A stretch of 64,000 bases of DNA from Mycobacterium sp. (GCF_002863225.1 NZ_PKEK01000039.1:124001-188000); one strand, 5' to 3'; counted from the stretch's first letter, positions 51,811-61,561 are shown. Numbers and translations are program-made. The notes: generated by a model not told the origin, from the letters alone.

Positions 51811-53031
51811 GTGGCGAGCGAGCAATCGGCAGAGCACGGCTGGGTGGGACACACGCCAGGGTCCGCCGCCTACGCTCGCCTGCTTGCGGCACTGGCCTGC
51901 GCCGGCGTCGCAACGTTCGCGCAGCTGTATTCACCGCAAGCCGTATTGCCGCTGATCTCATCGGATTTGAACGTCGGCGCGGCAAGTGCGGCGTTGGTGA
52001 TCTCGGCGTCCACGGTGGGCCTCGCGATCGGGGTGATCCCGTGGTCGGCGCTGGCCGACCGCATCGGCCGGGTCAAGGCAATCTCGATCTCGGTCACGGT
52101 CGCCACGATGGTGGGGATGCTGGTGCCGTTCGCCCCGACGTTCTCCCTGCTGCTCGCCGGACGCTTCGTCGAGGGTTTGATGGTCGGCGGTGTGCCCGCC
52201 ATTGCGGTGGCGTATCTGACCGAGGAGGTCGACCCCGGGCACGCCGCACGGGCCGCCGGCATCTTTGTCGGCGGAACGACGATCGGCGGACTGCTCGGCC
52301 GAGTCGTGAGCAGTCCGATTGCCGAGGTGGCGGGTTGGCGCGTCGGCGTCTTCACCGTCGCGGTGATCTGCGGGATCGCGGCCATGGGCTTCGTCAAACT
52401 GGCACCCGATCCGCGCGGATTCACGCCGGTGTTGCGTCACGACCCCAATCCCGAGGGCGGCCTGGGTCATCGGCTCGCCGCGAATCTGTCCACCCCCCGT
52501 CAACTCGTGCTGTTCGCCCAGGGTTTCCTGCTGATGGGCGGCTTCGTGGCGCTCTACAACTTCCTTGGTTTCCGGTTGACGAACCCGCCGTTTCACCTGG
52601 CGCCCTCGGTGGTCAGCCTGATGTTTCTGGCGTATCTGGCCGGTACCTGGGCGTCGTCACGGGCCGGTGCGGAGGCTGCCCGTTTCGGCCGCAAGCGGGT
52701 CCTTCTCGCGTCGGAGTTGATCATGATGGCGGGCGTGGCAATAACGTTCAGCGCCAATGTGATTGCCGTCCTGATCGGGTTAGTGGTCGCCACGGCCGGA
52801 TTTTTCGGCGCGCACGCCACTGCTGCGGGTTGGACCGGGCAGGCTGCACCGGTGGGCAAGGCCCAGGCGTCGTCGCTGTACAACCTGTTCTACTACGGCG
52901 GTTCCAGTGCCATCGGATGGTTGGGTGGCGTGGCTTTCGACGCCCGCGGCTGGAGCGCGGTCGCGGTGACGATTTTGTTGTGTGCCGGTAGTGCCGCGGT
53001 GCTTGCCGCGCTGTCGTTGCACGACGGTTAG
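51811..53031 (+). CDS. MFS transporter
   Basis: 406 aa with twelve predicted helices. MFS motif A-like segment SALADRIGRVKAISISV between helices 2 and 3, and LLAGRFVEGLMVGGVPAIAVAYL. Closest in pattern to YnfM/AraJ-type exporters. The TAG stop is followed in the same frame by an uninterrupted 17 codons and then the serine hydrolase start. Confidence 0.9.
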   Translation: MASEQSAEHGWVGHTPGSAAYARLLAALACAGVATFAQLYSPQAVLPLISSDLNVGAASAALVISASTVGLAIGVIPWSALADRIGRVKAISISVTVATMVGMLVPFAPTFSLLLAGRFVEGLMVGGVPAIAVAYLTEEVDPGHAARAAGIFVGGTTIGGLLGRVVSSPIAEVAGWRVGVFTVAVICGIAAMGFVKLAPDPRGFTPVLRHDPNPEGGLGHRLAANLSTPRQLVLFAQGFLLMGGFVALYNFLGFRLTNPPFHLAPSVVSLMFLAYLAGTWASSRAGAEAARFGRKRVLLASELIMMAGVAITFSANVIAVLIGLVVATAGFFGAHATAAGWTGQAAPVGKAQASSLYNLFYYGGSSAIGWLGGVAFDARGWSAVAVTILLCAGSAAVLAALSLHDG

Positions 53032-53082
53032 GGGCGATACTGTTGTTACCACGCAACCACGTTCGGGCAACTCGAGGGCCAG

Positions 53083-53907
53083 GTGCTCCAGAAATCCATT
53101 GACGATGTCGCAGGCGCGAGCATCGGCATCGAGTGGGCCATCTCCTTTCGCGACGCAACCAGCCACGAAGTGGCCCGCAGCAACGCCAATAGTGCGAAGA
53201 GGACGGCAAGCGTCGGCAAGCTTCTGCTGCTCATCGAGACCGCGCGACAGTGTGATGCGGGTGAGCTCAGCGGCGTAGCGCTGCTGAGCCGCGATCACGA
53301 ACTCCTGGTCGCCGATTCCGGTCTCTGGCAACATCTTCGCGTCGACGCCCTGTCCGTCGACGACCTCTGCGTTCTGATCGCCAGCGTCAGCGACAATGTG
53401 GCGACAAACGTATTGCTGAAAACAGTTGGATTGCCGGCACTTCGCGCGCTGTCGGATTCACTCGGCCTGGTCCACACGGCTCTGCTCGACTTCGTCCGCG
53501 ACCAACGCCGACCAAGCGACCCGGCGACGCTTTCCACCGGCTCTGCATCGGAGTTGTCGTACCTGATGAGTCAGCTGTCCCGCGACGCATTGGTGTCACC
53601 TGCCGTGTCAGCACAGGTGAACGCCTGGCTGGCGACAGGAGTGGACCTGTCGATGGTCGGGTCGGCGTTCGGTCTCGATCCGCTGGCGCACCCACTGTCC
53701 GACCGGAACTTGTTCATCCGCAACAAGACTGGCACCGACCCGGGTGTCCGGGCAGATGTCGGAACGGTCGGCCGAGGCGCCGGGTTCTACTCCTACGCCG
53801 TGATCGCCAACTGGGACGCATCGGGCCCCGACCGCGGAGATGCCGCGCTTGCGGGGATGCGGGCGGTCGGCAACGCACTGCGTAACGCGGTCGAAGCTGC
53901 GGCCTGA
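53083..53907 (+). CDS. SxxK serine hydrolase of the class A beta-lactamase fold
   Basis: 274 aa. Active-site motifs: SVGK (in RTASVGKLLLLIE), SDN (in ASVSDNVATNVLL) and KTG (in RNKTGTDPGVRADVG). No signal peptide, so it is apparently cytoplasmic, unlike true beta-lactamases. GTG 53083 follows GAGG. Frame and spacing place it directly after the MFS gene. It could be an esterase, amidase or beta-lactamase-like enzyme acting on a compound handled by the transporter. Confidence 0.83.
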   Translation: MLQKSIDDVAGASIGIEWAISFRDATSHEVARSNANSAKRTASVGKLLLLIETARQCDAGELSGVALLSRDHELLVADSGLWQHLRVDALSVDDLCVLIASVSDNVATNVLLKTVGLPALRALSDSLGLVHTALLDFVRDQRRPSDPATLSTGSASELSYLMSQLSRDALVSPAVSAQVNAWLATGVDLSMVGSAFGLDPLAHPLSDRNLFIRNKTGTDPGVRADVGTVGRGAGFYSYAVIANWDASGPDRGDAALAGMRAVGNALRNAVEAAA

Positions 53908-53936
53908 CCCCGGGGCCGCTCGACAGGGCGGAGCCG

Positions 53937-54257
53937 TCAGCTCAGATGCAGCGTAACGCCGTTGTCCTTGAACACATCTCGTATCGCGTCGAACAACGGC
54001 TGCTTGGTGTGGCCGACGACGCCGAGTTGCGCTCGCGACAGCGCGCTGTATTGCCAGTCGAATTCGAAGCGCCGGTGTTCCGGGGTGCCATATCCGCCTC
54101 GGAGGCAATCGGCCAGCGCGTCCAAATTGCGCCCGAAGTAGCCACCGGGCCCGTTGACGGCAGCGCCGATCTCGCGATAGAAGTCTTTGGGTGACTTGAT
54201 CTTTCGGCCATCGAGTCGGTACCTCAGAGGTGGGGTGTCGCTCGGCTCACGCGTCAT
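53937..54257 (-). CDS. Barstar-family RNase inhibitor
   Basis: 106 aa. Barstar fold signature: LDGRKIKSPKDFYREIGAAV, FGRNLDALADCLRGGYGTP and FDAIRDVFKDNG. Binds and blocks the active site of a barnase-type ribonuclease in the cytoplasm. The ATG overlaps the stop of the RNase gene (ATGA), so inhibitor synthesis follows toxin synthesis from one message. Confidence 0.88.
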   Translation of the reverse strand: MTREPSDTPPLRYRLDGRKIKSPKDFYREIGAAVNGPGGYFGRNLDALADCLRGGYGTPEHRRFEFDWQYSALSRAQLGVVGHTKQPLFDAIRDVFKDNGVTLHLS

Positions 54258-54682
54258 CGTTGCTCCGCGGCGTCAGTGACCAGGCAGAACGAATCGTAGT
54301 GGTCAGCGGTGTAGAAGTACTGGGCCGGATGGTCCAACGGTGTTCCGCCGGTGACGATTCGCCTCGTCGATCGATCTCGGGCACGTGGCGTCACCACGGT
54401 GTACTCGTGATAGAAGCCCCGGTGCTGCTGCGGCAGGTGCCCCTCACGATTGGTGAACACATCGCCGTCGCTGCGCGGGAACGGGAACGGGCCGCCCGAA
54501 TGGATGCGCTTCACGGTGTCGACCACCTCGTGCGGCAATGTGGCTATCGGGCAGCTCGATCCGTCCCTTCCGCTGACCGTCCTCGGGACAGGTTCGAAGT
54601 CCCGCGTGCGCGTCATCATCCACCCACCGACGATGGCGATCAGCGCGCACAGTGCAACCAGTGCCAGCCTGCGTCGATCCAC
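54254..54682 (-). CDS. Barnase/RNase Sa-type ribonuclease with N-terminal export signal
   Basis: About 142 aa from GTG 54682 (frame also open from GTG 54748). Hydrophobic segment RLALVALCALIAIVGGWMM acts as signal or anchor. The microbial RNase domain has LPHEVVDTVKRIHSGGPFPF, general base Glu in YHEYTVVTP, Arg in RRIVTGG and His in YTADHYDSF, with two cysteines (SSCPIA and SFCLV) positioned for a disulphide. Guanyl-specific RNA cleavage outside the cell or in a competitor is expected; the cognate barstar is directly downstream. Confidence 0.85.
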   Translation of the reverse strand: MDRRRLALVALCALIAIVGGWMMTRTRDFEPVPRTVSGRDGSSCPIATLPHEVVDTVKRIHSGGPFPFPRSDGDVFTNREGHLPQQHRGFYHEYTVVTPRARDRSTRRIVTGGTPLDHPAQYFYTADHYDSFCLVTDAAEQR

Positions 54683-54772
54683 TGCCGAAATGTACCCGGC
54701 CCGGTAGGCCTTCCGGGCAGAGCGGACATTCGGCAGGATAAGTGCCACGCCCGTCTTACATGGAGGCCTTCG

Positions 54773-56092
54773 GTGTCATATCCCACCCAGCCGGAAGCGA
54801 CCGTGGTGGTGATCGGCGCGGGGATGGCAGGCTTGACCGCCGCGCGTGAACTGCACCGCCAGGGTGTCGACGTCGTGGTACTGGAGGCGGCCGACCGACT
54901 GGGTGGGCGGGCGATGAGCGCGACTACCTCGTTGGGCTCACGGGTCGACCTGGGCGGCCAGTGGATCGGCCACGACCACCACCGCATGATGGCGCTGGCC
55001 GAGGAACTCGGCTCGACGCAGTTCAGGATGCACACCAGACTGATGCCCGTCCTGGTCGACGGACCCCGGCGACTCTCCGTGCCGGTTGTCCTCGGTGCGC
55101 TGCTCGTCCTGGCCGGGGTCGAAGTGGTGTGCCTCGTCGGAACCCCTCGACGGTGGGACCACAGCACCGTCGAGTCGTGGTTACAGAAAGTCCCCGGACG
55201 AAGCGTGCGACGGCTCCTCGAAGTGCTGGCCTGGACCTCGTGGACGGCGGACCTCGATCGGTTCTCGATTCGGGCGATGGCAAAAATGATCCGGCTGCAG
55301 GGTGGCCTTCGGACCGCCATGGCCACCAAAGGTGGTGCCCAGGAATCACTTCTGGTGGAAGGAATCGCATCGCTGATCGACGGGCTGGCCGCCGAACTCG
55401 GTCCGCGAGTACGCCACGGGCAGCGGGTCGACTCGATCCGTCAGGCGGACGGCAGAGTCCTGGTGCGGACGTCGACGGGCGACATCTCTGCGGCCAAAGT
55501 CATCGTCACCGCGCCACCCCCGATGGCCGCGTGCATCTCCTACGACCCGGCACTGCCGCGATCCCTGGCCGACCTGCAGCGCAGCTCCTACATGGGCTCG
55601 GTCTTTAAGGCGATCGCGGTATACGAGGAGCCGTTCTGGCGTGCGCGAAAGGGTGGCGAGTTCATCGTGCTCGACGGCCCCGGCCGCGCTGTGTTCGACA
55701 CGACACCACCCGCAGGACCGGGTCACCTGTGCATCCTCGTGGCCGGTCCGGAAGCGCGTGATCTCGATCGACTCGATCCCGAAGATCGTCGCAGCGCCGT
55801 GCTGGGCAGCCTTGCCCGTCACATCGGACCAGAGGTGCTGCAACCCGCGGATTGGCATGAAAAGGCTTGGCACCGAGATCAGTTCGTGGGTGGCGGGTAC
55901 ATGGCGGTGCCCAACCCTGGTTCGGCGGGATTCTTGCCCATGCCGTCGACACCCGTCGGCGACATCCACTGGGCGGGCACCGAGACCGCCGGCGATCATC
56001 CCGGATACCTCGAGGGCGCAATCGAATCGGGCCATCGCGTCGCCCACGAGGTGATGGCGACGCTGCCGCTGGTCACAAGCGGACAGCGGTGA
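54773..56092 (+). CDS. Flavin-containing amine oxidase (MAO family)
   Basis: 439 aa. FAD-binding motif VVVIGAGMAGLTAARELHRQG, DRLGGRAMS, and the C-terminal IHWAGTETAGDHPGYLEGAIESG typical of monoamine/polyamine oxidases. GTG 54773 follows GGAGG. A hydrophobic stretch near residue 105 (VLGALLVLAGVEVVCLVG) resembles the membrane-near region of some family members. Divergent from the RNase gene, about 90 bases apart. Confidence 0.9.
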   Translation: MSYPTQPEATVVVIGAGMAGLTAARELHRQGVDVVVLEAADRLGGRAMSATTSLGSRVDLGGQWIGHDHHRMMALAEELGSTQFRMHTRLMPVLVDGPRRLSVPVVLGALLVLAGVEVVCLVGTPRRWDHSTVESWLQKVPGRSVRRLLEVLAWTSWTADLDRFSIRAMAKMIRLQGGLRTAMATKGGAQESLLVEGIASLIDGLAAELGPRVRHGQRVDSIRQADGRVLVRTSTGDISAAKVIVTAPPPMAACISYDPALPRSLADLQRSSYMGSVFKAIAVYEEPFWRARKGGEFIVLDGPGRAVFDTTPPAGPGHLCILVAGPEARDLDRLDPEDRRSAVLGSLARHIGPEVLQPADWHEKAWHRDQFVGGGYMAVPNPGSAGFLPMPSTPVGDIHWAGTETAGDHPGYLEGAIESGHRVAHEVMATLPLVTSGQR

Positions 56093-56098
56093 GCGGCC

Positions 56099-57034
56099 CT
56101 ACCCCAGCGGGCTGACGCCGAGCCGCTCGCAGATCGCAAAGACTTCCTCGAAGATCGAGCCGGGAACAGAGTAGGGGTCGGTGGCGGAGACTTCGGAGAG
56201 GTGATCAGCGATGTCGTCGGCGGTCGGTGCACTGCCCGGCTCCGCGAGCCAGCCTTCGCCGAGGCCGACGAACACCCGGGCGAATCTGCCGCCGCAGGCC
56301 GAATAGTTCTGGTGCGTCAGCTCGCAGGCGCGGCTGGCCAGAAACGCCACGATGGGGACGACCAGCTCGGGTTTGATCACCTTGGTGAAACCGATCTCCT
56401 CCAGAGCTGTGGGATCGCCGATCGTCTCAGTTACCATTCTCGAAAAGCCAAATGGCAGAACGGTATTGGACCTAATACCGTATTCGGCACCCTCGATCGC
56501 GATGACGTTGGACAGGCCGACCAGCCCGGCCTTCGCCGCGGCGTAGTGAGCTTCCGACGGTTGACCGAACATCCCGCCGGACGACGAGATGAAGACGAAC
56601 CGCCCGTAGCCCTGCTCCTTCATCGCCCGATAAGCGGGCTGACCGAGGTTGAAACCGCCGTCGAGGTGGACCCGCAGCATGCGTGTCCAGTCATCGTGGG
56701 TGAGTTCGTCGAACGGGGCGCTGCTGAAAATCCCGGCGTTGCTGATGACGGCGTCGACGCGGTCGAATGCCTCCAGCGCGGCGTCGACGATCGCCCGGCC
56801 GCCCTCGGGACTGTCGACGGAATGGTGCGACGCCACCGCTGCTCCGCCCCCATCTTCGATCTCGCGGACAACAGCATCGGCGACAGAGGTGTCTTCACCG
56901 TCACCACGCATGGTGCCGCCCAGGTCGTTGACCACTACGCGAGCCCCCCGCCGCGCCAACTCCAGGGCATACAGGCGCCCCAATCCACGGCCGGCGCCGG
57001 TGACGATGGCAACCTGGTCGGTGTAATCGATCAT
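56099..57034 (-). CDS. Short-chain dehydrogenase of the 17beta-HSD4/MFE-type
   Basis: 311 aa. TGAGRGLGRLYALELARRGA, NDLGG, NAGIF, SSSGGMFGQPS and YAAAKAG motifs. The extended C-terminus (NYSACGGRFARVFVGLGEGW) is typical of the hydroxyacyl-CoA or hydroxysteroid dehydrogenase domain related to multifunctional enzyme type 2. Suggests steroid or fatty-acid side-chain oxidation, in line with the nearby P450 and hydratase-like genes. Confidence 0.88.
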   Translation of the reverse strand: MIDYTDQVAIVTGAGRGLGRLYALELARRGARVVVNDLGGTMRGDGEDTSVADAVVREIEDGGGAAVASHHSVDSPEGGRAIVDAALEAFDRVDAVISNAGIFSSAPFDELTHDDWTRMLRVHLDGGFNLGQPAYRAMKEQGYGRFVFISSSGGMFGQPSEAHYAAAKAGLVGLSNVIAIEGAEYGIRSNTVLPFGFSRMVTETIGDPTALEEIGFTKVIKPELVVPIVAFLASRACELTHQNYSACGGRFARVFVGLGEGWLAEPGSAPTADDIADHLSEVSATDPYSVPGSIFEEVFAICERLGVSPLG

Positions 57035-57261
57035 CGTGACGGCTCCTCGCAGAACGAAAGTTTGGTCTCGCAGAGCCAGGATCGGGTGGTAGGTCCGCCC
57101 GCGTCAACGGATCTTGCCGAAGCTGACGGGCTCGCCGACCTTCCGCGACTGCCGGATCACAGCCACAACGGCCGCTGAGCTGGGCAAAGTTGTGAGACAG
57201 ACCGACAAGAGTGTCTTGCGATGATAGAAATGATTCCGGCCCTGTCGGGACGGAGACTGTA

Positions 57262-57837
57262 ATGACACACGACTGGATACTCCGCGCCGACCGCGGCGCC
57301 GAGGCTCACGAGCGGATATTGACCGCGGCATCAGATATCGTGTCGCGCAGCGGTTTTGAGGCCTTGACCATTGATGCACTGGCCGCCACGCTGAACTGCT
57401 CGCCGGCCACCGTCTACCGCCGGGCCGGGGGGAAGGCCGCGATCCTGGAAGTCTTGATATCGCGTTTCGCCGACCGCATCACCCGCTCGGTCAACCGCGA
57501 GCTCGAGGGCCTGGAGGGAACCGAGCGCGTGGTGGGTGCCGTGCTGTTCGGGCTGGAACACATGCGGGCCGAACCGCTCGGGCGGCTGATCATGGGCGAC
57601 GTCCGGCCCGACCGCGACACCGGTGCGGTGACCGCGTCGCCGCTGGTCGCCGCGATCGCCGAGCAGATGATCGGGCATGACGACCCGTTGGCTGCGCAGT
57701 GGCTCATCCGCATCACGTTCTCGTTGTGGTACTGGCCGCTCAAGGACAGGCACGCCGAGTACGAGTTGGTGAAGCGGTTCGCTGCGCCGTCGGTGATCGA
57801 AGGCATTCACCGGGGAGCCCCGTCCGGCATCGCATAG
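57262..57837 (+). CDS. TetR-family transcriptional regulator
   Basis: 191 aa from ATG 57262 (GGAG upstream). HTH ILTAASDIVSRSGFEALTID with CSPATVYRRAGGKAAIL; the ligand-binding half is not conserved. About 70 bases upstream of the P450 gene and divergent from the SDR gene, so a local repressor of either is likely. Confidence 0.88.
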   Translation: MTHDWILRADRGAEAHERILTAASDIVSRSGFEALTIDALAATLNCSPATVYRRAGGKAAILEVLISRFADRITRSVNRELEGLEGTERVVGAVLFGLEHMRAEPLGRLIMGDVRPDRDTGAVTASPLVAAIAEQMIGHDDPLAAQWLIRITFSLWYWPLKDRHAEYELVKRFAAPSVIEGIHRGAPSGIA

Positions 57838-57908
57838 CCGCCCGTATACTCACACCAAATCTTTGTTCCAATCTGCGTCCGCGCACGGTTGACAATGGAG
57901 GCGCCGTT

Positions 57909-59174
57909 GTGAGTGATTTCGAGTCGGTCGACTACTTCACCGACCAGTCCCTGGTTCCCGATCCGTACCCGTATTTCGACTACCTGCGGTCGCAGTGCCC
58001 GGTGCGGCCGGCCACACCGCACGGCGTCGTCGCCGTCACCGGCCACGCCGAAGCGCTGTCCGCCTACAAAGACCCGGCCTTCTCGTCGTGTGTGGCGGTG
58101 GCCGGCCCGTTCCCGCCGCTGCCCTTCACTCCCGAGGGCGACGACATCAGCGACCTGATCGCCCGACACCGCGCCGCGATCCCGATGGCCGAGCACGTGG
58201 TGACCATGGACGCCGAGGACCACGCGAAAACCCGTGGCCTGCTGAGCAAGCTGATCACACCGAAGCGGCTCAGCGAGAACGAAGAATTCATGTGGCGTCT
58301 GGTCGACGAGCAGATCGACAAGTTCCTCGAACGCGGGTCGTGTGAGTTCATGGAAGACTTCGCCAAGCCGCTGTCGATGCTCGTCATCGCCGACCTGTTG
58401 GGTGTCCCGGTCGAGGATCACCGCGAATTCCGGGCGGTGCTCGGCAACGAGCATGTCGGCGAGTTGGGCAACGACGACACGGTCGCCCACAACCCGCTGA
58501 TGTGGCTGGACGACAAATTTCGGTCTTACATCACCGATCGTCGGCGCGAACCGCGCGAAGACGTCCTGACCGAGCTCGCCGCCGCGACATACCCCGACGG
58601 CTCGACCCCGGACGTCGAAGAAGTGGTGAAGCTGGCGACCTTTCTCTTCGCGGCCGGTATGGAGACCACGACCAAATTGCTCAGCACCGGCATGCGGGTG
58701 ATGAGCGAGCGCCCCGACATCCAGCAGAAGCTGCGCGAGGATCGGTCGCTTGTCCCGGCCTTTCTCGAGGAGTCCCTGCGAATGGAAAGCCCGGTGAAGA
58801 GCCACTTCCGCTTGGCGCGCACCAACACTCGAATCGGTGATGTCGACATCGCTGCCGGGACGATCATCATGCTGCTCCCCGGGGCCAGCAACCGCGATCC
58901 GGAAAAGTTCGACGATCCACACCAATTCCGCCACGACCGGCGCAACGTACGCGAGCACGTGGCATTTGGTCGCGGGCCGCACTCATGCCCGGGCGCGCCG
59001 CTGGCGCGGGCCGAGGCGCGAATCGCGATGAACCGGCTGCTCGATCGCGCCGCAGACTTCAGAATCGCCGAAGCGCAGCACGGTCCGGAGGGCCAGCGGT
59101 CCTACACCTACGACCCGACTTTCATCATGCGGGGGCTCAGCGCCCTACACATCGAGTTCGAGCCGATCAGCTGA
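57909..59174 (+). CDS. Cytochrome P450
   Basis: 421 aa soluble bacterial P450. I-helix AAGMETTTK, ExxR at Glu288-Arg291 (EESLRMESP), heme-ligand loop FGRGPHSCPGAPLAR with Cys360. GTG 57909 follows GGAGG. Expected to need separate ferredoxin and reductase, which are not in the window. Substrate likely a steroid, terpenoid or fatty acid by context; not provable from sequence. Confidence 0.94.
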   Translation: MSDFESVDYFTDQSLVPDPYPYFDYLRSQCPVRPATPHGVVAVTGHAEALSAYKDPAFSSCVAVAGPFPPLPFTPEGDDISDLIARHRAAIPMAEHVVTMDAEDHAKTRGLLSKLITPKRLSENEEFMWRLVDEQIDKFLERGSCEFMEDFAKPLSMLVIADLLGVPVEDHREFRAVLGNEHVGELGNDDTVAHNPLMWLDDKFRSYITDRRREPREDVLTELAAATYPDGSTPDVEEVVKLATFLFAAGMETTTKLLSTGMRVMSERPDIQQKLREDRSLVPAFLEESLRMESPVKSHFRLARTNTRIGDVDIAAGTIIMLLPGASNRDPEKFDDPHQFRHDRRNVREHVAFGRGPHSCPGAPLARAEARIAMNRLLDRAADFRIAEAQHGPEGQRSYTYDPTFIMRGLSALHIEFEPIS

Positions 59175-60192
59175 AGCGGACGCCCAATGTGGCCATGCCG
59201 AAGATCTTTTTGCCGTCGGCTTTCGCGGTGACGATCACGACGCCGGAGCGGGTCTCGGGGTCCAAAGACTTGACCTTGCCGCCGAATTCGATTTCGCAGC
59301 CTTCACGCGCCGACACGATCGCGGGCGCCGACAGCCGCACCGCGTAACGGGTGACCGAACCGGGGTCGCCTGTCCAGGTAGAGGCGAACGCGGCGCCCAG
59401 ACCCATGGTGAGCATGCCGTGCGCGATCACGTCGGGCAGATTCGCCAGCTTCGCGATGCCCTCGTCCCAATGAATGGGGTTGGCGTCGCCTGCCACTCCG
59501 GCGTAGTTCACCAAATCACCACGGGTGAGCCGGGCTCGGTGCACCGGCAACTCGTCGCCGACATGGACGTCCTCGAACGATGCGGTGCCCGGATTACGGG
59601 TCAGGCCGCCGTCGGCAATACGGATCTCGCCCTCGGGGCGGACCGTCTTCTCGTACTCGTCTTCCCCGATACCGAAGATGTCGACATCGTGCATCATGGC
59701 GCCCTGCACGGCGGTCTTGATCGCGGGATCGACATCGGCGGCGGTCACTCCGACAACGGTGGTGTGCAGGGTGTGGACCCGCTCGCCGGCTGCATCGGTG
59801 AAGGTGTTGGTCACGGTGATCAGATCGCGGCCGGCCATTCTGCGCACCGATGTCAGCTCGACGTCGACGGTCAACTCGTCGCCGGCCACGATCGGCCGAT
59901 GCTGCTCGAACAGTTCCTCGGTCTGCATATAGGTGTCGTAGCCGACCACGATCTGTTCGAACATGCGGCGGTTGCAGGTCATACCGGGCGTCGAGGTGAA
60001 GGTGAGCGGCGCGATGAGGTCGGAGTATCCGAGCTCCGCCGCGGCGTCGACGTCCCAGTGGGCCGGGTGGTAATCCTGCACCGCACGGGCGTATTCACGT
60101 AGCTTTTCGCGGCCGACCAGATACGTCCCGTCCATCGTGTAGTGATGGCCGATCCGCCCTTCGAGCACCGACGAGTCTGTTGCTGCAGTCAT
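59167..60192 (-). CDS. Fused HadA/HadB-type hydroxyacyl dehydratase (double hot-dog)
   Basis: 341 aa. N-terminal MaoC-N-like hot-dog (GREKLREYARAVQDYHPAHW) and C-terminal catalytic hot-dog with Asp/His in YAGVAGDANPIHWDEG and VIAHGMLTMGLG. Equivalent to fused subunits of mycobacterial (3R)-hydroxyacyl dehydratases or hydratases. Its 3' end overlaps that of the convergent P450 gene by eight bases. Start ATG 60192 chosen from domain homology. Confidence 0.9.
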   Translation of the reverse strand: MTAATDSSVLEGRIGHHYTMDGTYLVGREKLREYARAVQDYHPAHWDVDAAAELGYSDLIAPLTFTSTPGMTCNRRMFEQIVVGYDTYMQTEELFEQHRPIVAGDELTVDVELTSVRRMAGRDLITVTNTFTDAAGERVHTLHTTVVGVTAADVDPAIKTAVQGAMMHDVDIFGIGEDEYEKTVRPEGEIRIADGGLTRNPGTASFEDVHVGDELPVHRARLTRGDLVNYAGVAGDANPIHWDEGIAKLANLPDVIAHGMLTMGLGAAFASTWTGDPGSVTRYAVRLSAPAIVSAREGCEIEFGGKVKSLDPETRSGVVIVTAKADGKKIFGMATLGVRFS

Positions 60193-60325
60193 GAATAGCC
60201 CAACTTTCCTGCCGGCTTGTTCGCTGAAGCCAACCAAAAGACACTAACGCGGGGCCACACCGGCAGTGCAGCGCGTGCCACCCTCAGCTCGCGATTCGAA
60301 GCGATCGACGCGAGCCGATCTCGAT

Positions 60326-61561
60326 TCAGTTGGCGGTCGGTGGCGGTTGCGGCTGGAACGGGTCGTACCACCACCAGTCCGCGCGCTCGCCGGTGGGACC
60401 GCGCCACGGTGCCACCGCGGGCGGAGATTTCTTCGGCGGGTGGGCCAGCGACCCCGGGCTCAGCAGTCGACCGTCGCTGTCGGTGACCGCGAGCTGGTCT
60501 GCGGGTCCGGCGACGGTGATCAGGCCCCGGTGATGCAGTCGGTGGTGATAGGGGCAGAGCAGTACAAGGTTGGCCAACTCGGTGGGGCCGCCGTCTTCCC
60601 AGTGCCGGATGTGGTGTGCGTGCAGACCGCGGGTGGCGCCGCAGCCGGGGACCGCGCACGAGGGGTGGCGGTGTTCGAGGGCACGGCGAAGCCGGCGGTT
60701 GATCAGGCGCGTCGTTCGACCCGAACCAATGACCTGGCCGTCGCGTTCGAACCACACCTCGCACGTGGCGTCGCAGCCCAGGTATCGGCGTTCGGGTTCA
60801 GTGAGCACAGGACCCAGATGAAGTGCCGCGGCCCGGTCCTTCACGTCGAGATGCATCACCACGGTGGTGTGATGGCCGTGGGGGCGGCGCGCCGCCTCGG
60901 CGTCCCATCCCGTCTCGATCAGGCGCATGAACGCGTCCGCGGTACCGGGCAGCGGAGGTGCCTGATCCGACGCACGGTCGCGATCGCACTTCCACTCTGC
61001 GATCAGCGCATCGAGGTGAGACTGCAGGGCGGCGTCGAACTTCGCTGCGTCGAGGTGCGGAAGTTTGATCCGCCAATAGGTGGCTTGTTCGTCGGCGGTC
61101 CTGGTGATCGACCGCTCAGGTTCGGGCCGAGGATCGGGTTCGGGTCTCGGCTCCAGTTTCACCGCGGTACGCAGCTGATTGACCGTCGCGCAGGAGGCCA
61201 GCTCCGCGTAGTGCGCATCAGAGCCCTGCCCGGCCCGTCCCGCGATGACCCCGACCTGATCCAACGACAGCCGACCCTCCCGCATACCGCGGGCACAGCG
61301 GGGAAACTCGTGCAGCCGGCTCGCGACCGTGGCGATGGTGGCGGCGTTCGCCGATGACGAGCCAGTCTTCCAGGCCACCAACGCCGACACCGACCGCGCT
61401 CCCGTCGCGCCCCACAGCTCATCGCGATCCACCTCCGCGACGATTTCCACGATGCGTCCGTCAATCGCATTGCGTTGACCGGCCAACTCCGCCAACTCGT
61501 CGAACAGGGCCTCGAGGCGCTGGACAGGGCTCCTCAGAAGAGCGTCGGCGGAAGCGAACAT
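60326..61561 (-). CDS. DUF222/HNH endonuclease-like protein (13E12 repeat family)
   Basis: 411 aa. The DUF222 helical region (about 15-300) is followed by an HNH motif in SCAVPGCGATRGLHAHHIRHWEDGG (positions given by its ends) and CPYHHRLHH. This family is multi-copy in mycobacterial genomes and known there as the 13E12 family; copies can recombine or host prophage insertion. Nuclease activity is presumed from the HNH residues. It ends near a convergent-free region after the dehydratase gene and is divergent from the nitronate monooxygenase gene. Confidence 0.9.
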   Translation of the reverse strand: MFASADALLRSPVQRLEALFDELAELAGQRNAIDGRIVEIVAEVDRDELWGATGARSVSALVAWKTGSSSANAATIATVASRLHEFPRCARGMREGRLSLDQVGVIAGRAGQGSDAHYAELASCATVNQLRTAVKLEPRPEPDPRPEPERSITRTADEQATYWRIKLPHLDAAKFDAALQSHLDALIAEWKCDRDRASDQAPPLPGTADAFMRLIETGWDAEAARRPHGHHTTVVMHLDVKDRAAALHLGPVLTEPERRYLGCDATCEVWFERDGQVIGSGRTTRLINRRLRRALEHRHPSCAVPGCGATRGLHAHHIRHWEDGGPTELANLVLLCPYHHRLHHRGLITVAGPADQLAVTDSDGRLLSPGSLAHPPKKSPPAVAPWRGPTGERADWWWYDPFQPQPPPTAN

